From contig JAYKKR010000003.1 of assembly GCA_036971615.1 (NCBI GenBank), positions 496,001 to 560,000 on the forward strand: 64,000 nt of DNA. The letters are read 5' to 3'. This document shows positions 47,452-59,315 of the stretch, piece by piece (within the stretch, counting starts at the first letter, position 1; each line of letters begins with the position of its first letter). Both the position numbers and the translations under genes were made by a program. The stretch comes from Amyloporia xantha (lineage: Eukaryota; Basidiomycota; Agaricomycetes; Polyporales; Adustoporiaceae). Below the pieces are notes generated by a model. That model searched no databases and was not told where the DNA came from. It worked only from the letters and a program-made list of their open reading frames with translations.

Positions 47452-49150
47452 TCAGCATTGTTTGAGCTCTGCTGTATCATCAAGCTGCATCCAATCCCCA
47501 TTGAGTTCAGATTCAGATAAGAGATTCTCTATAATTTCCGCATCGTGTGCCTGTGTTAATGTCTCGTCCAGTTGGGCCCCGATATTGTCAAACACCCAAC
47601 TGGCGAAGTGGATATCTGACATCTCTGATTGACTTGATAAGGTATCTGTGTTGGACTTGCTCGTTTCCCGCAAGTTGATGAACATTCGGGATATCAATAT
47701 GGTTGTGATTCTACGAGTGTTAGCTAGCTGTCAGCTATTGTCCTGCCGCCGGGCTGTGGTGAGAGAGCCATGTACATACATGTCAATGATAATAGTAGCA
47801 CAGTTTCGGACCTGATGTTTATTAGTTCCTATCTTCATTTGATAGTATTGGCTAGACAAACCTCTGTGTAACACAATATGATGTCAATTATATTGACTGC
47901 CAACAAGGCACTGTTGAAATAAAGCTTTTGTGAGAACATTTGTAAACCAGACTTTGAAACACATTGCATACACAAAGAAAACAGATCCTGTTATTGAATT
48001 TGAATCATCTTTAAATCATGAGAAAGAAAAGAAATAAGTACCAACCATCTCTGATAAGCAGTGTTGTAATGGGAGCTTGCACATCAAATTGGAGAGCCCC
48101 TCTTTTAGTGTCATAAGTTGTATGCCAGATAGCCCACAGTGCAAGGACATCTGATGAGATATTGCATATATATGACACAAAAGCCACTAGAATAAAATCA
48201 CTTAAAAAGTGCTTGAATCAATTCATTGTAAGTGCTCACATCTATGGATCTGATTAGTATAGACATAATATATCTAAGATATAATGATTTACTTGTTGAC
48301 CATATTGATAGATATTCTGTAATATAGTTCACATGCATTTGAAAGTGGCCCAATTGAATACGCAAGATGTGAAACTGCAACCTGGATGTCATACATTGTA
48401 AGACATTGACTAAAATTTCAGTGGAGGACAATTACCATGTTCACTATAGGATTCAACAGATATAGCATTAGAATGGCCAGTGGTAATTTCCATTGTGACT
48501 GAGTGATAACATATATGCGCCCAGCAGAAATCACTGCAAAATAGATTAGAAAATGAACACAGCCAGAGTTACTTTTCAGCTTACAGCCAAATAATAAGCG
48601 CAAAGCAAACTCCAGTATACAAAGTGTTAGGTCCAGGGCATATGAGCTGAGATAGCACACATAGTCAGTGTTGACCTGTTAAATCACATATGTATAGGTA
48701 GATAACCTCTGATCAGAAATATGATTTAGTTGGTGACAAAACCCAATAAGATGGTTATCACTGACTCTACATCCAATATTGAGCCATTCTAAAAGATATA
48801 TTGTCAAGCACAATATTGTAAAGCAGTGCATAAGCACGAGAAGTAGTGATGGAAAAGTCAAATTTCGCTGAAAAATTCTTGCAGCTAATTGATCAAAAGT
48901 GATGATACTGTCATAGACATAGAGTGCTGATATAAATGAACCGAACTCAACCTCACAAATTGAATCCGAGGACAAGGTAACACACCTAGAATGGCTATGA
49001 AACAGCAACTCTGTGAGAACCTTATGGATGTCAGATGAAACAACAAATCTCGTAAGCTAATCTTATAGATATGAGCTGCAGAACTTACCCTTGCTCTAGC
49101 TGATAAACCAAGATCTGACTGGGATCGCCGGTACTTATGTGTTCGAGCAT
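47452..49150 (-). CDS. DUF6533-like seven-transmembrane-like protein, divergent copy 3
   Basis: A more divergent member of the same family. Probable ATG at 49150 (MLEHISTGDPSQILVYQLEQ), stop TGA at 47452-47454. The second exon encodes SALYVYDSIITFDQLAARIF, aligning with the YERxITLDQE segment of the other copies, then a TM-like LLLVLMHCFTILCLTIYLLE. The next gives FLIYFAVISAGRIYVITQSQ and ILMLYLLNPIVNMVIVL. The last exon, like the others, starts ISRMFINLRETSKSNTDT and ends in an acidic tail (SELNGDWMQLDDTAELKQC). Exons are separated by long, very AT-rich introns (48000-48400). The start and the small central exons are uncertain. Confidence 0.55.
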
Positions 49151-49452
49151 AGTGGCAGTCGACGGTAGAGGTACTGTCTGATCTCGTATCCTTGTTCTGT
49201 CCCAGACCGCTCTATTATATACGGCAATCTTAGTCAGACTTACAGTAGTGTCGTGCTTATCGTCACTGATACAGTTCATCGACAAGAACATAATTCGTCA
49301 GGAATAGGGACTTACGCACAGCTCGGCGTTCATCCAGGGTTCGTTAGCTTTCCTAGGTTCATGATGAAGTGGACGGGTGTCATGCGAAGACAGTCGCATG
49401 GCTTGGGGACTAGACTTGTTTTGGGCCAGAGTTCCACATGGCATATTCGAAG

Positions 49453-50213
49453 TCAGGCCAATCGTCGGACAACAAGCTCTCGTTTCAGGCCCTGAAGGCA
49501 CTGTCCGTCGATGGAGGCGATGCGGGAATTCGGATTTGGCGGAGGTATATCGGTCAAGTCAAATAGTTGAGATTCGCATAGCCTTATATGCACAGGCATG
49601 ACGTCAAAATTGAATTGAAGGTCGCCTATGTATGTCAGACGTACGTGCGAGAATGGAAAGTGCACAGCCTGGCGAGACGGGGTCGACGAATGGGGTGTCG
49701 CACAAATACCATACATCCAGAAGAGATGGGATAGGCGTGTGCAAATTACTCCATAGCCTGCTGTCTTCAAATGAGGCCGAGATCTGTATTAGAAAATGTT
49801 GTGTGTACGTACCAATCAATCTGTGGCATGTAACTTCCCCTTGAATTAGTCATTAACCTATTAATACATTCTTCGTCAAGCATTCGACGCTGAGACTCAT
49901 CTGTCAGCTTCGAGAAGGCTGACCGCACGGACAGCGATATAGAAACGATGCAGACTGGTATTATCTTGTCGTTTACGGGACAGTGAATGTACGTCAGTCT
50001 CAAGAAGATAGAACGTAATCTCTTTCATGATTCCTTACAGAGGCTCGACGTGATCACCCGCTTTGGATCCGAGATGTCACCGCAAGGGGGTGGTCAGATC
50101 CAATGCGGAGCTAGCAGAGTAGGCGATAAGGAGGTGATGGAAGGTCCACAGAGTCTTGAAGAGCCACAAGAAGAAAGGGCGGAATTGATGGGGTGCCACG
50201 ATGCGTGGCATTG
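49453..50213 (-). CDS. Uncharacterised spliced gene
   Basis: Family not recognised. On the minus strand, a candidate ATG at 50213 begins MPRIVAPHQFRPFFLWLFKT. Further exon-like blocks are SVRSAFSKLTDESQRRMLDE with CINRLMTN, then across an intron of about 30 bp (GTACGT..ACAG) ISASFEDSRLWSNLHTPIP and CDTPFVDPVSPGCALSILAR, and after a GTACGT donor the last block LFDLTDIPPPNPNSRIASI to a stop at 49453. Good donors and acceptors and protein-like exons suggest a real gene or a recent relic. The joining of the first exon is uncertain. It lies upstream of DUF6533 copy 3, on the same strand. Confidence 0.4.
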
Positions 50214-51169
50214 AAGGTGGTCTGTGAGAGCGAGACAAGGCTGTGACAACTCTATTTGAGAGTCGAATTCCGAATCCTATAGTGCCATTGGAGGATCACA
50301 ACGACGGACCGCGAGGTGATCTCGCAGCAATCTAGACAGGCTGATTAGGTTCGGATGTCTTTATATGGTTTATTACAGCCCGCCTAATGGAGAGATTCGA
50401 CGTAGACTCAAGAAATCAGCAGGTACTCACCCCGTCTTTACAGTGTCGCATGCATTCGCCGTATCATTCTAGCCACAACGTTTGCTGCTTGCTGATCTCT
50501 CAGATATTGAAGTCATCGTCGTCAGACTCCTCTCCTAAACCTTGCGTGTGCGATAGAGTTGACAATTTGGCGAGTCGGCCGAGATAGTGGGATTTCCGAC
50601 GTACAGGTGTCGAGAGTCCGTCGAAACACAACAGGGTTGACGGGCAGGAACTGTCCTGGTTGTCAGTCCAGTGTGGTGAAAAGTGGACGCTGTCGTGCTC
50701 TAGGGTGTCGAGAATACCACTCACGCGTCTATCAGACTATCAGCGGCCACATCTGCACGCCGGGTCTTTCTTCTCGACACGCTTAGCGCTGCACGAGTGG
50801 TCCTCGAGCGTTCGTCAGTGCAGCTCGTGCGTCAATCTGATCCTCAGAGTCGTGCGGTCTGTAATCTGAGAGCCGAGCTCTCTGATGAACCTTCTTTCCA
50901 ATCCTTCCAACTCGAAGGAAACACTGTACAGGATAGACCAAGAATAGTGGCCAGAGAATTAGAGTGTCACAGTTCACAGCAGCGGCTGACGGTCCTGCGC
51001 TATGTCTCCCCTCCAGCTTCGATGAGTCTGATTGGCTGGCTCTCTGATTGGCCACAGGTCACGAGTGCCGACATGTAGGGGGTGCCGAATGTATGGTAAA
51101 GCATACAGTAGTATATCGCGGCAGATGTGCTAGATCGAAGTCAATGCCACAGTCGAGATTCGACGCAGG
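50214..51169. other. Region without a recognised gene
   Basis: About 950 bp. Minus-strand frames (for example 50500-50724, ending in an acidic EESDDDDFNI) look mildly protein-like but no family or exon structure could be supported. Confidence 0.35.
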
Positions 51170-51427
51170 GACAATGCTAGCACATGAACATTCGGGTGCC
51201 CTGGTAAGCGATTTTGGAGACAATCGTATTTCACACCTGTCTTGCTGATTATTTCTCTATCTGCGCTTGCGCTGTTCAGCCGGGGCAGATTCTTTGCGAA
51301 GAACGAAATTAGGGCAGTCTTCACATATCTGGTCATGGAAATTGACGTAAAGATGGACAACTGTGAAGTGCCGCGGCTCAAGAATGACGGCAAGATGCAA
51401 GTGATATTTCGGAAACGACAGCTTTAG
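51170..51427 (+). pseudogene. Cytochrome P450 relic (C-terminal exon only)
   Basis: The last exon of the P450 type found at 52836 and 56659: GRFFAKNEIRAVFTYLVMEI, then MQVIFRKRQL and a TAG ending at 51427. The heme-ligand Cys-Pro-Gly is lost (the splice-side residues read SRG), and the preceding exon survives only as a broken trace with a GGTAAGCG donor near 51203. No upstream exons were found, so this is the stump of a third array member. Confidence 0.8.
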
Positions 51428-51758
51428 TATCTCAGTATCTCAGTTGATGTTAAAGAGGTGGCTATCGAGCGCTGTCGACACAAACAAATTAGCTGTTTTC
51501 CTATACAGTGTGCATAGGCGCCATTTCGAAAATATCGTACGTTTTACTATTATTTTGTATTGCAACGTGCAGTGATGTCTGCGACGCAGGATCAGATGTC
51601 TATGATTCAGTTCTTCTCAAACTCGGTCGCCACAGCACGTTTGTCAGCTGTAGGGCGTCGCCTCGTCGAGAAGGAGCACGAGGCTCGTTACTTCGTTTCA
51701 TCGACGCTCAGTTTTGTCATCTTGGAACAGTACGTGGATTAAAGAGAGATCTTGAAGC

Positions 51759-52218
51759 TTACCATGAGGCATTGCTTTGATGTAATTCATTCAGCTTATC
51801 ATTCCAAGGCCCTCTGAGGAACAAACCCGTTCCATGGAGGGAGACCAGAAAGGCTCGTTGCAGAGGAACCCTCCGCCACATCCCCATTATTTCGCGCGAC
51901 GTTTGGAACGTGTCAGTCTCGTGGTTCTGCATGGCAAGTTTCCATTCATCCACCCGAGGCAATGCGCCGCCGTCGACGAGGGCCATGATGTCTTGCACAG
52001 GTATGTCCGTTTCGGGAATACCAATCCTCGACGAGCGCAATGAGAAACAAGCCTAGTCTACCGAGCTGTCCCATCATTTTTGCGCAGAACCGCTCTCGGG
52101 AAACAATGGTGATAAAGTCAACTGCTTTAACATCCGATTCGTCCGCAGCAATTCGGGAAACAAAGCACAGTAAATCAGCATAGACCTCCGGGTGTTTCGC
52201 AGATGATGCAGCCTCCAA
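51759..52218 (-). CDS. Possible spliced hypothetical gene
   Basis: Two minus-strand blocks look protein-like and could be joined by a short intron: HPEVYADLLCFVSRIAADES with VDFITIVSRERFCAKMMGQL, then IPVQDIMALVDGGALPRVDE and REIMGMWRRVPLQRAFLV. No family was recognised. Similarly styled but unaligned minus-strand frames lie at 55440-56060. It may be a fragment. Confidence 0.3.
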
Positions 52219-52529
52219 CCAGTCACGACGGCCGACTTCAGCCGGTTATTTCAACGTACCTCACGTTATCTCAAGGTGACTCCAACCTCACCCAGGAAGA
52301 AACTCCAATATTTCGTTGCTCAAAACGTATGATCGCGGAGTCAATGTGCTATATCGTGCTACATGATAAGGTGAATTTCAATTTTACATCTCTCCCGAGC
52401 GCTTGCATGATGTTGATTCACGGACTGACGTCCGTTTGGCTGCATAAGCGCTTAGACTTTGTGTACATAGATAAGGCACTCGCCTGACATAGTCTGCCAA
52501 CACCCCGAACGACAAGTTGCATATTTCAA

Positions 52530-52835
52530 AATGTCAACTCCCATGGCGCTATATACCCTCGTGTTCGGTACAGTACGGGCATCATATCAAAATTCCATGC
52601 TGTGTCATTGCCCTTATTGTGCCAAACAATTTAAGAGGCGTCGAACCCGTGGACGGTTCCGTGTGCAGAAGAGGTATAATACCTCTGAAGCGTGGGTAGC
52701 TCTGCTCCCATCTCCTGCCTGTTCAACCCACAAAGTCACTCTATTCGGCTGTTTACACTCTTTTCATCTCGTGTGAAGGAGACTCACAGCGGACTTGAAG
52801 TAGACGTTGAGTAAACCAGGCTGTCTCATTCAAGG
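52530..52835 (+). repeat. Duplicated 5' flank of the P450 array (copy upstream of the pseudogene)
   Basis: Aligns with 56340-56658 upstream of the intact P450: shared ctcgtgttc, gcatcatatcaaaa, ctcttgtgaaggag-like and caaagatggacggcc-like blocks. The tandem duplication carried about 300 bp of promoter. Confidence 0.6.
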
Positions 52836-55358
52836 ATGGACGGCCTCTACCTCTGTACTCTCTTTCTCGCCGGCGCGTGCTGCATTGCGTTCCGCGCTAT
52901 CTACATGACATTGAAGGTATATCATCGCCTCCATGGACAAATGTATCTCGAGATGTCTAACCTGACTGATGCCTCATCACAGCTAAGGCATATCCCTACC
53001 GTAGGAGGCTCTTCTGTACCGTTTCTCTCGTACATTAGTGCCGCAAAGTCACTGCGTACCAACAAGAAGCACATCATCGAAGAAGGATATGCAAAGGTAG
53101 GTTCCAAACAAGCCTTAGTTGAGTGGGGAAAGATGTCTGTCCTATATACAGTACAAAGGAGGCGTGTTCAAATTTGCAGAGCTCTACTGTTGGCACGTCG
53201 TTGTCTCCGATCCGAAACTGATCGCAGAGCTGCACAAGGCACCGGATGATGCATTATCGACCAATTTAGCCACTCGGGAGGTCCGCATCTCTGATAACAT
53301 GTCCTTGTGTTCTAGATGGTGCGAATGTACTATTGAACCATTTTGCCTCTATTTTTAGCTGTTGCAACCCAAGTACACCATTGGTCGTGAACTTCTCGAG
53401 CACCCATACCTTATTTCTATCATCCGATCGCAGTTAACACACAGTCTCGGCACGTTATTCCCTGAACTGCATGATGAGCTGACTGCAGCCTGCAGCATTT
53501 GCCGACAATATCCCTATCCGTGATGGAGGTGTGTTCATTAGCATACGTGGCTGTGGCGGAAATTATTGATGAACTGAAAAAATAATTGTAGAGTGGACGA
53601 AGATGGACGTTGTAAAGCCTATCACACGGATCGTCTGTAGGGCCAGCAATCGGCTGTTCGTCGGATTGCCTTTATGTATGTCTGGTTTTAATTGACGGCT
53701 CTGGCGTGATGGTCATACTGAGTTGACCGCACACAGTGACTGTTATGTTCTGCTGCAGGTAGAGACCCAGAATATTGCGACCTCAACACGCGATTTACAA
53801 TCGAGGTGTTCACGAAAGCATTCCTGATCAACTTGTTTCCTGCAGTTCTGAGGCCGTGAGTGCTGGGAATCTGCATACCTGACCATTTGATTTCGGGAGG
53901 TATATCACATCAGTACTTTCGACATTGGCCTGACGCCCTGACAGCTCTGACAAAAAATGGAAATTGCCTAAAATGGAAATTTTGTGAATCTGACTGAGAG
54001 CCTAGCAGACCCTGACCTAAACCTGAAAAAGATTTTTTGCAACATGGCTAATGTCACCATTGTAGAATTCAAACAAATTCATGGTCTGACACCCTGACTG
54101 TACTGACTAACCCTGACAGGCCCTGACAAGTGATTTGTCAGGGCTGTCAGGACGATGTTGAAAGTTCTGATGCAGACGGAGACTGTAGGACTGACCTGTT
54201 CTTCCAGGATTATAGCCTTGTTTGTTAGTAGCGTCGAGCCAAGCATCCAGCAAGGAATCAGACATCTAGAACCCATCATACTCGAGCGTCGTCATTTAAT
54301 GGAGAAGGGTAACTTGCTGGAAAGGCCGATGCGTGCCAGTGTCTTACTAGGACAGGACATCCCTATCTTGCCAGTGTCTGCTATTGGAGTCCTTCTCCCC
54401 CCTGTCCGCTATCCTGATTCTGTCTAATCGAAGTCAACTTTTGGAAGCTGACGCCGCTTTATGCTTGTGCTAGAACGATTTGCTGCAGTGGATGATGGAG
54501 GCCGCTCCCAATGATGAACATCGCACAGTCCGGGAATTGGTCATGCGTGTCCTAACGGTAAACATCGCATCCATCCATACGTCCTCCATAGTCAGTTATC
54601 TTTCTTTTACTTTTCGTGCTCACCTGATTTACTCCTGTCGTTCTCCCATATTCACTGTGCCGTTCGCGGGTTTGTTCTATAACACCAGACTTTTACAAAT
54701 GCGCTCCGTTTTCTCGCCGCTTACCCGGAATACATTGAGCCGCTGAGAGAGGAGATATAGATGGTGGTGCGAGAGCATGGTTGGAGCAAGGATGCAATAG
54801 GGGCGATGCATAAGGTAGACAGCTTTATCAGAGAATCGCAGAGAATCGCAGGTGCCATCGCGAGTAAGTCTCCTTTTATGCTTAGTTGATTCGTCTCACG
54901 CTGGTCTCGCGTAGCCATCATCATTCGGAAGGCAGCTAGGGATTTTACCTTCTCCAACGGAACGTTCGTTCCCAAAGGCACTACTATCTCCGCCCCGATG
55001 TGTTGTATACATACCGACGACAGCATCTATCCGCGAGGCCACGAGTTCCAGCCCTTCCGGTTCTCAGATCTGCGGGAGGAGACGACGGAGCAGCAGAACA
55101 TGGTCAGCACGAGCCTCGAGTGGCTGCCTTTCGGGCACGGCAAGCATGCCTGGTAAGCGCCTTTTGCGACGGATGATGACTTTACTGATAAATTCCCAAT
55201 TCACTCTGTTGCCTTCCAGCCCGGGCAGATTCTTCGCGGCGAACGAGATCAAGGCGATGCGCGCACATCTGATTATGGAGTATGACGTGAAGATGGATGA
55301 GGGAGTGCCGCCACTCCAGAACGGAAATAAGATGGAAGTGATGTTCCGGAAGCGATAG
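52836..55358 (+). pseudogene. Cytochrome P450 pseudogene (ent-kaurene-oxidase-like family)
   Basis: Array member with all exons recognisable, from MDGLYLCTLFLAGACCIAF through IPTVGGSSVPFLSYI, YKGGVFKFAELY, YTIGRELLEHPYLISIIRSQ, the ITRIVCRASNRLFVGLPLC block, the K-helix ESQR and PHE-like FQPFRFSDLREE, to the heme region LPFGHGKHACPGRFF and a stop at 55358. Three lesions against the intact neighbour: (1) a 7-bp tandem duplication, ctgcagc twice at 53483-53496, shifts the frame; (2) the intron donor after ERP at 54329 reads AT instead of GT; (3) a TAG at 54758-54760 replaces Glu. An intron also carries a 261-bp insertion. The heme loop is still perfect, so decay is recent. Confidence 0.85.
53910..54170. 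mobile_element. MITE-like insertion in a pseudogene intron
   Basis: A 261-bp insert absent from the same intron of the intact paralogue (57675-57760). Its ends are imperfect inverted repeats of about 30 bp (tcagtactttcgacat at the left, complement of aaagttctga-side at the right), and CCTGAC/GTCAGG motifs recur inside. No coding capacity. The target duplication is unclear because the flanks have diverged. Confidence 0.65.
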
Positions 55359-56339
55359 CTTTAGGACCTCTATCAACGCCTGGATACCTTTTTCTTGAAG
55401 TGATCGCATTGTTATAGCCACATGCTAAGATATTTGTCTGAGGAAGTCCATTCTCATCTGCCTTTCTTGATGTATCATAAATTGCGCGGCGCATTTGATA
55501 ACGGAATTCTGCTTTTAGCACTTGTATGATGGCCCGCCATGTTCGTGTAAAAGCACTGGCATCGTCCATCCGAGGGTCACCATATATGCTATTTCTGGAA
55601 TCCCGTGAGTGTGGGGCGACTTGGACGAGTGCATCGAAAACTCATTCATTAGAAACATACGTGTTTTACCTCGGAGAACGGTAACAGCAGCACTAGCAAA
55701 AGCTGGAAGCATAAGTACTTTCTTTGAGATTCACGAGCCACTCCGGATCCTTCTGCTTCATCCGACGAATATATCCCTTGCAACTTCCTGGGCGAGGTTT
55801 CGAACTTTCGAAGTCGTCGTGCATTCTCCTGTTAACGTTAGAACATTCATGATGCGCAGCAGACTGCCAACAGTCATGTCTGCGGCGCGGGATTGAATGT
55901 CCGCGCCCGGCCCTTTGCCAACTCGGCTTCCGCGGCATGTCTATCGGCAAGGCGCTGCCCGAGACCCGTTCCTTCGAACAGTCTGTATCGACGCTCAGCA
56001 GTCGGTGCTCAGATGCATTGTGGGCGGATGTATCTGAAGGAGAACTCTTCAAGTCTACCAATGGGTTTTTGCTTCATTGTACAGAATCCCGGACGCGGGG
56101 TCGATATGAGGTTCAATCCTACGCGTAAATCAACATCAAGCGCTTGATGTTGATTTACGGATGCCACTTATAGGGACTGCGCATGATGGGATTCCAATTT
56201 CACCTGTCGTTTGTTGACTGCCTAAAAGACTTCGTCAGAGTTGTCATGCTATACTCGTTGAGGCGGTAAGTAGAAGAAGCACTCTTCCGCCGTGAAGCAT
56301 TCCTCAGACAGGACGACGAGTTACGCCGCCGCCAGATAT
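55359..56339. other. Spacer between P450 pseudogene and intact P450
   Basis: About 1 kb. Protein-like minus-strand fragments (for example 55693-56061, IRRMKQKDPEWLVNLKEST) occur, but no complete gene. It contains the palindrome at 56124-56159. Confidence 0.35.
56124..56159. repeat. 36-bp perfect palindrome
   Basis: The half-site cgtaaatcaacatcaagc is followed immediately by its exact reverse complement, without spacer. It could extrude as a cruciform or be a minimal inverted-repeat relic. It lies about 500 bp before the intact P450 start. Confidence 0.9.
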
Positions 56340-56658
56340 ATCTCGTGACATATGGCATTATTCTCGTGTTCAGTGTTTTCAGTATGTGCATCACATCAAA
56401 ACTTCGGGCTTCCCATTACCCAGGATTATGTCACCACTATTAATAGCGTCGAAGACGTGGACGATTACTGCGGGAAAAGGAGGTATAACAATGCTAGACT
56501 GCGTGAGGCAACCCTGTATACTCAGATCCCCTACCTGTTGAGTCAACCTGCAAAGTCTGTTCAGCGGCTTGATCTGTTTTCAGCTCTTGTGAAGGAGAGT
56601 TACAGGAGGATCGAAGCGATTAGCGAACATCCACTGAATCGAGCTGCGCCGTTCAAAG
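56340..56658 (+). repeat. Duplicated 5' flank of the intact P450
   Basis: Aligns with 52530-52835. It contains the promoter and leader of the gene at 56659. Confidence 0.6.
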
Positions 56659-58910
56659 ATGGACGGCCTACACATTTGTATTCTCTTCATCGCCGGCGTG
56701 TGCTACTTGGCTTTCCGTTCTCTCCGCATCACTTTGAAGGTATACCATCACCTCCATGGACGATCCTAGTCGTCTACAGCGACTGATACCTCATCGCAGC
56801 TAAGCCCCATCCCGACCGTAGGAAGCTCTTCAGTGCCGTTTCTTTCGTACCTTAGTGCTGTGAAGTCACTGCGGAACAATTTGAAACAAAAGATCATCGA
56901 GGAAGGATATGCAAAGGTAGGTTGCCGGGATTCGAGAAGTGTTTGTTAAGCGGGATGAGTTGACTTTCCGATGGACAGTATAAAGGGGGCGTGTTCAAAT
57001 TTGCAGAGCTTTATCGTTGGCATGTCGTTGTCTCCGATCCGAACCTTATCGCAGAGCTGCATAAGGCACCGGATGATGTGTTATCGTTCGTTACAGCCAC
57101 TCAGGAGGTGCGTATCTCATGTACCGTGTCCACTGTCCTTGTCTTCCAGAGTTTGCGAGTATGCTATTGGGATACCCTAATGAATATCTTCGCCGTCACT
57201 TTAGACACTTCAAACTAAGTACACCCTCGGTCGGGAAACTCGTGAAGACCCCTACCACATTTCCGTCATCCGGTCGCAGTTAACGCGCAATCTCAACAAG
57301 CTATTCCCGGAATTGCGCGATGAGCTGGCTGCAGCGTTCGCCGACAACATTCCCGCCCGTGATGGAGGTGGGTTCATCAATCTACGTGGGTGTGGCGGAA
57401 ATATGCGATGTGCTGAAATTACTATTGCAGAGTGGACGAAGATGAATGCAATGAGGCCTATCACACGAATCGTCTGTAGGGCCAGCAATCGTTTGTTCGT
57501 TGGACTGCCCTTATGTATGTTTGTTGTTGATTCGCAGTGGAGGCGCGCTGCTCATTCGGTGACATGATCTCCTACAGGCAGAGATCCGGACTATTGCGAC
57601 CTCAACACGCGATTTACGATCGAAGTGTTCACGAAAGCGTCCCTGATCAATTTGTTTCCTGCAATTTTCAGGCCGTGAGTGTCGGGAGTCTGTATGCGCC
57701 ACCCTTTGACTACGAGAGTTACATCAGACGCAAGCTGTAGGACTTACATATTCTTCCAGGATTGTAGCCCTGTTTGTTAGCAACGTCGAGCAAAGCATCC
57801 AGCAAGGTATCAGACATCTGGAACCACTCATACTCGAGCGTCGTCGTATAATGGAGAAGGATGACTTGCTGGAAAGACCAGTGCGTGGTGTCTTATTAGG
57901 GCCGGACATCCCTTTCTTGCCGGTGTCTGCTATCGGAGTCCTTCTCCTTGTCGGACATCCTCATTCCGTCCAACTGAGGTCGGCATTTTGAAGCTGACGT
58001 CGCTTCATGCTCTTCCTAGAACGATATGCTGCAATGGATGATGGAGACAGCTCCCAACGACAAACAGCGCACAGTGCGGGCATTGGTCATGCGTGTCCTA
58101 ACGATAAACATGGCAGCCATCCATACGTCCTCCATAGTCAGTTTCCTTTCTTTTACTTTCCGTGTTCACTTGATTGATTCCCGTCGTTCCTCCTGATATT
58201 CACTATGCCATATTTGGGATTGTTCTCATAACACCAGACTTTCACAAATGCGCTCCGTTTTATCGCCGCTTACCCGGAATACATTGAGCCGCTGCGGGAA
58301 GAGATAGAGATGGTGATCCGAGAGCACGGTTGGCAGAAGGATGCCATGGGGAAGATGCACAAGGTAGACAGCTTTATCAGAGAATCACAGAGAATGACCG
58401 GCCTCGGCGCGAGTAAGTGTCCTTCTATGTCAAGTCGATGTGTCTTATGTCACTCCCGTAGCCGCCATGAGTCGAAGGGCACTGAGCGACTTCACCTTCT
58501 CCGACGGGACGTTCATCCCCAAAGGCAGCACCGTCTCAGCCCCGATGCGCGGCATCCACACCGACGATAGCATCTATCCGCGAGGCCACGAGTTCCGGCC
58601 CTTCCGGTTCTCGGATCTGCGGGAGGAGACGAAGGAGCAGCAGAGCATGGTCAGCACGAGCCTCGAGTGGCTGCTGTTCGGGCACGGCAAGCATGCTTGG
58701 TAAGCGCCTTATGCGACGGATACTCACTTTACTGACAACCTCCCAATCCGCGCTGTTGTCTCCAGCCCGGGCAGGTTCTTCGCGACGAACGAGATCAAGG
58801 CGATGTTCGCGCATCTGGTTATGGAGTACGACGTTAAGGCGGAGCATGAGGGTGTACTGCCTCAGAATGGCTGGAAGATGGAGGTGATGTTCCGGAAGCG
58901 TCAGGTTTAG
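56659..58910 (+). CDS. Cytochrome P450 (ent-kaurene-oxidase-like family), intact copy
   Basis: Heme-thiolate monooxygenase with an N-terminal ER anchor (MDGLHICILFIAGVCYLAFR). ATG at 56659, TAG ending at 58910. Exons give IPTVGSSSVPFLSYLSAV, YKGGVFKFAELYRWHVVVSD, YTLGRETREDPYHISVIRSQ, ELAAAFADNIPARDGG, the ITRIVCRASNRLFVGLPLC block, IRHLEPLILERRRIMEK, NDMLQWMMETAPNDKQRTVR, the K-helix FIRESQR (E-x-x-R), FTFSDGTFIPKGSTVSAPM and FRPFRFSDLREE. The heme loop reads LLFGHGKHACPGRFF; the residue before Phe is Leu where the pseudogene keeps the more usual Pro. All donors and acceptors checked are GT-AG and no stop was seen. The family is often annotated as ent-kaurene oxidase in basidiomycetes, but the substrate cannot be inferred. 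It is the only working member of a three-copy array. Confidence 0.88.
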
Positions 58911-59315
58911 GATCTCATTTGGCTCTGAGGGGCGACGGAATCCGGGCGAGCGTGTTACTGTGCGGGGGGCGTCTGGGTGTTGTTTCGGACAAGTTGTGGG
59001 GCGCTCTAATATGCACCCGTGAGACGGCTAGTTGCTCGCGAAGCTGAATCACACAAAACGCAGCAGGCTCTCCACTTTTCCAGCTTGGCCACCGTGCACG
59101 TGACTCGTGTTGCGCGCTGGGTTTATTCAGTCAGGTTGAGCAACCAGAGCTCATTTGTTCACACATCGGATAACGGTTCAGCTCTGCATCTTAAAATGAA
59201 GACACAGAGTAGACGATTCTTTCAAAATTCAAATGGAGTGAAACAGAGCAGATTTGCACAGTCTACGGTGCACCATAGAGAAATCGACATGGGCGTCTGC
59301 AGTCACGATAACGCT
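58911..59315. other. Spacer downstream of the P450 array
   Basis: About 400 bp without a recognised gene, ending at the target duplication of the hAT-like element. Confidence 0.4.
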
